Shown here one piece after another: positions 63,074 to 64,000 of a stretch of 64,000 bases of DNA (positions are counted from its first letter, which is position 1; each line of letters opens with the position of its first letter). The position numbers and the translations under genes are program-made. The notes under the pieces are model-generated. The model was given only the letters and a program-made list of their open reading frames with translations, ran no database searches and was not told the DNA's origin. Origin of the DNA: Methanocorpusculum sp. (GTDB lineage Archaea; Halobacteriota; Methanomicrobia; Methanomicrobiales; Methanocorpusculaceae); contig NZ_JAUSPQ010000008.1 in assembly GCF_030655665.1 (NCBI RefSeq), forward strand, positions 248,001-312,000, read 5' to 3'.

Positions 63074-64000
63074 ATGGTAGACATAGAAGTTATAGCCGTT
63101 GGCGGATACAACGAGGTCGGGAGAAACATGACCGCGGTCCGTGTCGGCAAAGAAATCGTCATTTTTGACATTGGATTATATCTGGACCCGATAACGGGCA
63201 GCAACAACGTGGATATGGAGAATATGCACTCTCTGGATCTTATCCAGATGGGCGCCATTCCCGATGACACGGTAATGAACTCGGTCGAAGGGACCGTAAA
63301 AGCGATCGTATGTACGCACGGTCACCTTGACCACATCGGTGCGATCCAGAAACTCGCTCACCGGTATAACTGCCCGATCATCTCGACACCCTACACGAAC
63401 GAGCTGATCAAACAGCAGATCGAAGGCGAACGCAAATTCACGGTGATGAACAAGACCTTTGCGCTCAAAGCAGGCGGAAAATATACCATTTCCCAGACCC
63501 TGACCTTAGAGTTCATCCGAGTTCAGCACAGTATCATCGATTCGGTAATGGCAGTTCTCCATACCCCGGTCGGCTGCGTCGTGTATGCAAACGATTTCAA
63601 GTTCGATATGACGCCGGTGATCGGCGAAGCTCCCGACCTCGCCCGTATGCGTGAGATCGGCAAACAAGGCGTCAAGGTCCTGATCGTTGAATCCCTGAAC
63701 CTTGATGACCGCGGATACTCTCCAAGCGAACAGGTTGCCCGTCTTCGGGTCCGTGACGCGATCATGCGGTGTGAGGACGATAAAAATGCCGTCATTGTCT
63801 CTACGTTCGCTTCGCAGATCGCGAGGATCAAGACCATCACCGAGTGTGCCCGTGAGATCGATCGGATCCCGGTCCTTCTCGGACGCAGTATGGAGAGGTA
63901 CAACACCACTGCCGAGGTCCTGAAGCAGGTCGCCTTCCCGCAGGGGACAAGTATCTACGGAAACAGAAAAACCACTGACCGTATGCTCCGCCGCGTTCTC
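63074..64000 (+). CDS. rnj: RNase J-type ribonuclease, cut by window edge
   Basis: The first 309 codons of a metallo-beta-lactamase/beta-CASP nuclease. The metal site THGHLDHIGA (near residue 77) and ANDFKFDM are present; STFASQIARI and MERYN fall in the beta-CASP part. Archaeal RNase J is a 5'-to-3' exoribonuclease. It follows fni by 19 bases, a common arrangement in euryarchaeal mevalonate operons. The C-terminus is outside the window. Confidence 0.92.
   Translation, partial: MVDIEVIAVGGYNEVGRNMTAVRVGKEIVIFDIGLYLDPITGSNNVDMENMHSLDLIQMGAIPDDTVMNSVEGTVKAIVCTHGHLDHIGAIQKLAHRYNCPIISTPYTNELIKQQIEGERKFTVMNKTFALKAGGKYTISQTLTLEFIRVQHSIIDSVMAVLHTPVGCVVYANDFKFDMTPVIGEAPDLARMREIGKQGVKVLIVESLNLDDRGYSPSEQVARLRVRDAIMRCEDDKNAVIVSTFASQIARIKTITECAREIDRIPVLLGRSMERYNTTAEVLKQVAFPQGTSIYGNRKTTDRMLRRVL

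Overview
This window is chromosomal DNA of a hydrogenotrophic methanogenic archaeon. The gene content fits the order Methanomicrobiales, and Methanocorpusculum is my best guess; that placement is an inference from gene content, not from a search. The direct evidence is a set of methanogen-only genes: the methyl-coenzyme M reductase (MCR) activation genes mmp3 and atwA, an Eha-type energy-converting [NiFe] hydrogenase, formylmethanofuran dehydrogenase (Fwd) subunits, the coenzyme F430 (cfb) cluster, and SepRS for Cys-tRNA synthesis. Other archaeal marks are form III RuBisCO, RfcS, isopentenyl phosphate kinase and Taw1. Genes are tightly packed, with many 4-base ATGA overlaps.

Layout. 1-3 kb: mmp3 (cut by the window edge) and atwA. 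3-7 kb: a HAD phosphatase, the ribose-1,5-bisphosphate isomerase/RuBisCO pair and dapF. 7.3-16.5 kb: one long plus-strand run holding a compact Eha hydrogenase (14 genes) that continues directly into fwdA and fwdC. 16.5-19.2 kb: molybdate transporter modABC on the other strand. 19-25 kb: a LOG-like protein, then metY, metX-CBS and a stand-alone ThrRS editing domain, then a fused fwdD-fwdB gene. 25-28 kb: mobB-taw1-sepS. 28-34 kb: two-subunit fumarase, a DUF92 membrane protein, a DUF362 ferredoxin-like protein, dapA-dapB. 34-35 kb: a repeat-rich spacer, a 57-residue ferredoxin and a tiny membrane protein.

35-45 kb: a minus-strand operon of nine genes covering most of the route from glutamyl-tRNA to F430 (cfbA, cfbE, cfbD, cfbB, a siroheme-type dehydrogenase, hemA, hemB, hemL and a hemC-cobA fusion). 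45-47 kb: HEAT and TPR proteins and rfcS. 46.8-48.8 kb: an island of two orphan genes set among dispersed repeats. 48.8-53 kb: an RPA-associated protein, a phosphoesterase and an Lhr-type helicase. 53-58 kb: a double chagasin lipoprotein, purC, rlmH and a 1075-residue TPR protein. 58-64 kb: nifB, a MEMO-family protein, then mevalonate kinase, isopentenyl phosphate kinase, type 2 IPP isomerase and RNase J (cut by the window edge).

How it works together. Eha would use an ion gradient to drive reduction of ferredoxin by H2, and Fwd would spend that ferredoxin on CO2 reduction to formylmethanofuran. ModABC and MobB would supply the molybdenum (or tungsten) and its cofactor to Fwd. The cfb operon makes the nickel cofactor of MCR, and Mmp3/AtwA help activate MCR. 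NifB, present without nitrogenase structural genes here, may feed the same activation machinery.

The least explained material is two families of intergenic repeats whose hairpins show compensatory base changes, several gene fusions (fwdD-fwdB, hemC-cobA, metX-CBS), and short palindromes at the metY and fwdDB/mobB promoters.
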